A DNA stretch of 7,104 nucleotides from an uncultured Flavonifractor sp. (lineage in GTDB: Bacteria; Bacillota; Clostridia; Oscillospirales; Oscillospiraceae). Made by a program: the position numbers and the translations under genes. Under the pieces are notes generated by a model. That model did not search any database. It was not told the DNA's origin and saw only the letters and a list, made by a program, of their open reading frames with translations. The stretch covers positions 1 to 7,104 of the forward strand of contig CAJUDT010000045.1 of assembly GCA_910585415.1 (NCBI GenBank). Direction: 5' to 3'. Shown piece after piece: positions 6,452 to 7,104 of the stretch (its first letter is position 1; every line of letters starts with the position of its first letter).

Positions 6452-6652
6452 CAGCTTGTCGAAAAAGTCCGTAAGGACTTTTTCGACAAGCTGGGGAAAA
6501 TTTCAAAACTTGTTGCACAAGTTCCGAAATTTTGTGATTCCGACGCGAAAGAAAACCCTGACGGTTTTCTTTCACACTATCTTTCCCTCCGAAACCTTTG
6601 GCCGAAGCGGTTTTTCGACAGCCTGGCTTCTTTTTCTTTCAAGAAAAAGAAG
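6452..6652. repeat. Cluster of four perfect hairpins upstream of the alpha-galactosidase
   Basis: Four inverted repeats stand within 201 bp. First, CAGCTTGTCGAAAAAGTCC (6452-6470) and its complement (6475-6493), a 19-bp stem with a 4-nt loop. Second, AAAATTTC (6497-6504) with GAAATTTT (6526-6533) enclosing AACTTGT (6507-6513) and ACAAGTT (6517-6523). Third, GAAAGAAAACC (6547-6557) with GGTTTTCTTTC (6563-6573). Fourth, CTTCTTTTTCTT (6627-6638) with AAGAAAAAGAAG (6641-6652). TTTTTCGACA occurs at 6479-6488 and again at 6611-6620. None has a terminator-type U-tract. No gene is credible here. The cluster could be a dispersed non-coding repeat of MITE or REP type, a structured RNA, or regulatory DNA. 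Confidence 0.75.
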
Positions 6653-6762
6653 TACGGGCTGATTGTACGGGATTTTTTGCCGGGAAGCAAGGGGGCCGGA
6701 CGAAAAATAACCCACAAATCTGCGCCCCTTTCCCGGAAGGAATTGAGGAAATTTGTTTAGAG

Positions 6763-6795
6763 GAACAGCCCCGGCTTCCAACGCCGGGGCTGTTC
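6763..6795 (-). terminator. Hairpin terminator after the ABC permease gene
   Basis: A perfect 13-bp GC-rich stem, GAACAGCCCCGGC (6763-6775) and GCCGGGGCTGTTC (6783-6795), with a 7-nt loop starts about 33 bp past the permease stop. On the minus strand it is followed by CTCTAAACAAATTT, a poor U-tract, so termination may be partial or the stem may protect the mRNA 3' end. It separates the transporter transcript from the alpha-galactosidase gene. Confidence 0.65.
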
Positions 6796-6828
6796 ACAGG
6801 TGGGGAGAAGAGGGGATAGAGGGGAGGC

Positions 6829-7104
6829 TTATTTCCCGCCAGTGGAAGCAATGCCCTCGATAAACTGGCGCTGGAAAATGAGGTAAAGAATGACCATGGG
6901 CAGCATAGCCAGAAGGGAGCCGGCCATCAGCACCGGGAAATTGGTGGTGAACTGCCCCCGCAGGGTAGCCAGACCGGAGGAGAGGGTCATCATGTTCAGG
7001 TCAGAGTTGACCACCAGAGGCCACATCAGGTCGCTGTACGCAAACACGGCGGTGAAGATGGTCAGCGCGGCCACAGAGGTGCCCGTCAGGGGGAACATGA
7101 CCTT
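6829..7104 (-). CDS. Sugar ABC transporter permease, MalG type, C-terminal part
   Basis: Only the last 91 residues are in the window; the gene runs in past its right edge. Two membrane segments are seen, at about residues 8-30 (around TSVAALTIFTAVFAY) and 57-77 (PVLMAGSLLAMLPMVILYL). They are joined by SDLMWPLVVNSDLNMMTLSSGL, broken by family-typical residues, and the piece ends FQRQFIEGIASTGGK. This is the usual C-terminus of MalG/UgpE/MsmG permeases of the carbohydrate-uptake CUT1 family (normal length about 270-300 residues), where FQRxFxxGI closes the last helix. The EAA loop that meets the ATPase lies mostly outside. It would act as one of two inner-membrane subunits of a sugar importer, probably for alpha-galactosides judging by the neighbouring enzyme. 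The substrate is inferred from context alone. Confidence 0.93.
   Translation of the reverse strand, partial: KVMFPLTGTSVAALTIFTAVFAYSDLMWPLVVNSDLNMMTLSSGLATLRGQFTTNFPVLMAGSLLAMLPMVILYLIFQRQFIEGIASTGGK

Noticed and set aside
6378..6575. N-terminal extension of the alpha-galactosidase
   Set aside because: The frame is open, but it crosses the palindromes, and the AGGGGG site plus GH36 length and active-site numbering place the start at 6377.
6452..6652. CRISPR array
   Set aside because: The four hairpins have different sequences and no regular spacers, and no cas gene is present.
6446..6760. Open frames across the intergenic hairpin cluster on both strands
   Set aside because: They are built from palindromic repeat sequence, lack good ribosome sites, and give Lys/Phe-rich low-information peptides.

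Overview
The window reads as chromosomal DNA of a GC-rich gut-type Clostridia, most like an Oscillospiraceae genome (Flavonifractor, Lawsonibacter, Oscillibacter and relatives). This is inferred from GC-rich coding sequence with AAAGGAG/AGGAGG ribosome sites, sigma-A type promoters, a short-form S-adenosylhomocysteinase, and GC-poor intergenic stretches full of perfect hairpins. It contains five complete genes and one partial gene, and no rRNA, tRNA, transposase or CRISPR array.

Left part (1-843): a gene-free end carries a perfect hairpin and a strongly T-depleted, A-rich tract. Next comes a minus-strand cold-shock protein gene with its own terminator, a consensus promoter and a roughly 120-nt structured leader whose central hairpin looks like an intrinsic terminator. 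A second promoter, pointing the other way, starts the next operon.

Middle (856-3131): a two-gene plus-strand operon. The first gene is a radical-SAM protein that keeps the CxxxCxxC cluster motif but has lost or altered several other family motifs and stops before the usual cysteine-rich C-terminal domain. The second is S-adenosylhomocysteine hydrolase (ahcY), closed by a strong terminator. Their pairing suggests a link between a SAM-using protein and SAH removal, but that is inference.

Right part (3132-7104): a carbohydrate locus. A plus-strand AraC-family regulator converges on a minus-strand GH36 alpha-galactosidase, and their coding 3' ends overlap by 40 bp. Upstream of the alpha-galactosidase lies a 450-bp gap with four closely spaced perfect hairpins, then a hairpin terminator, then the C-terminal end of a MalG-type sugar ABC transporter permease on the same strand. 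The likely scheme is uptake of alpha-galactosides (melibiose/raffinose type) by the ABC transporter, hydrolysis inside the cell by the alpha-galactosidase, and control by the AraC protein.

The points most worth a second look are the degenerate, truncated radical-SAM gene fused in one operon to ahcY, the attenuator-like leader of the cold-shock gene, and the hairpin cluster upstream of the alpha-galactosidase. Nothing here is clearly a new defence or mobile system.
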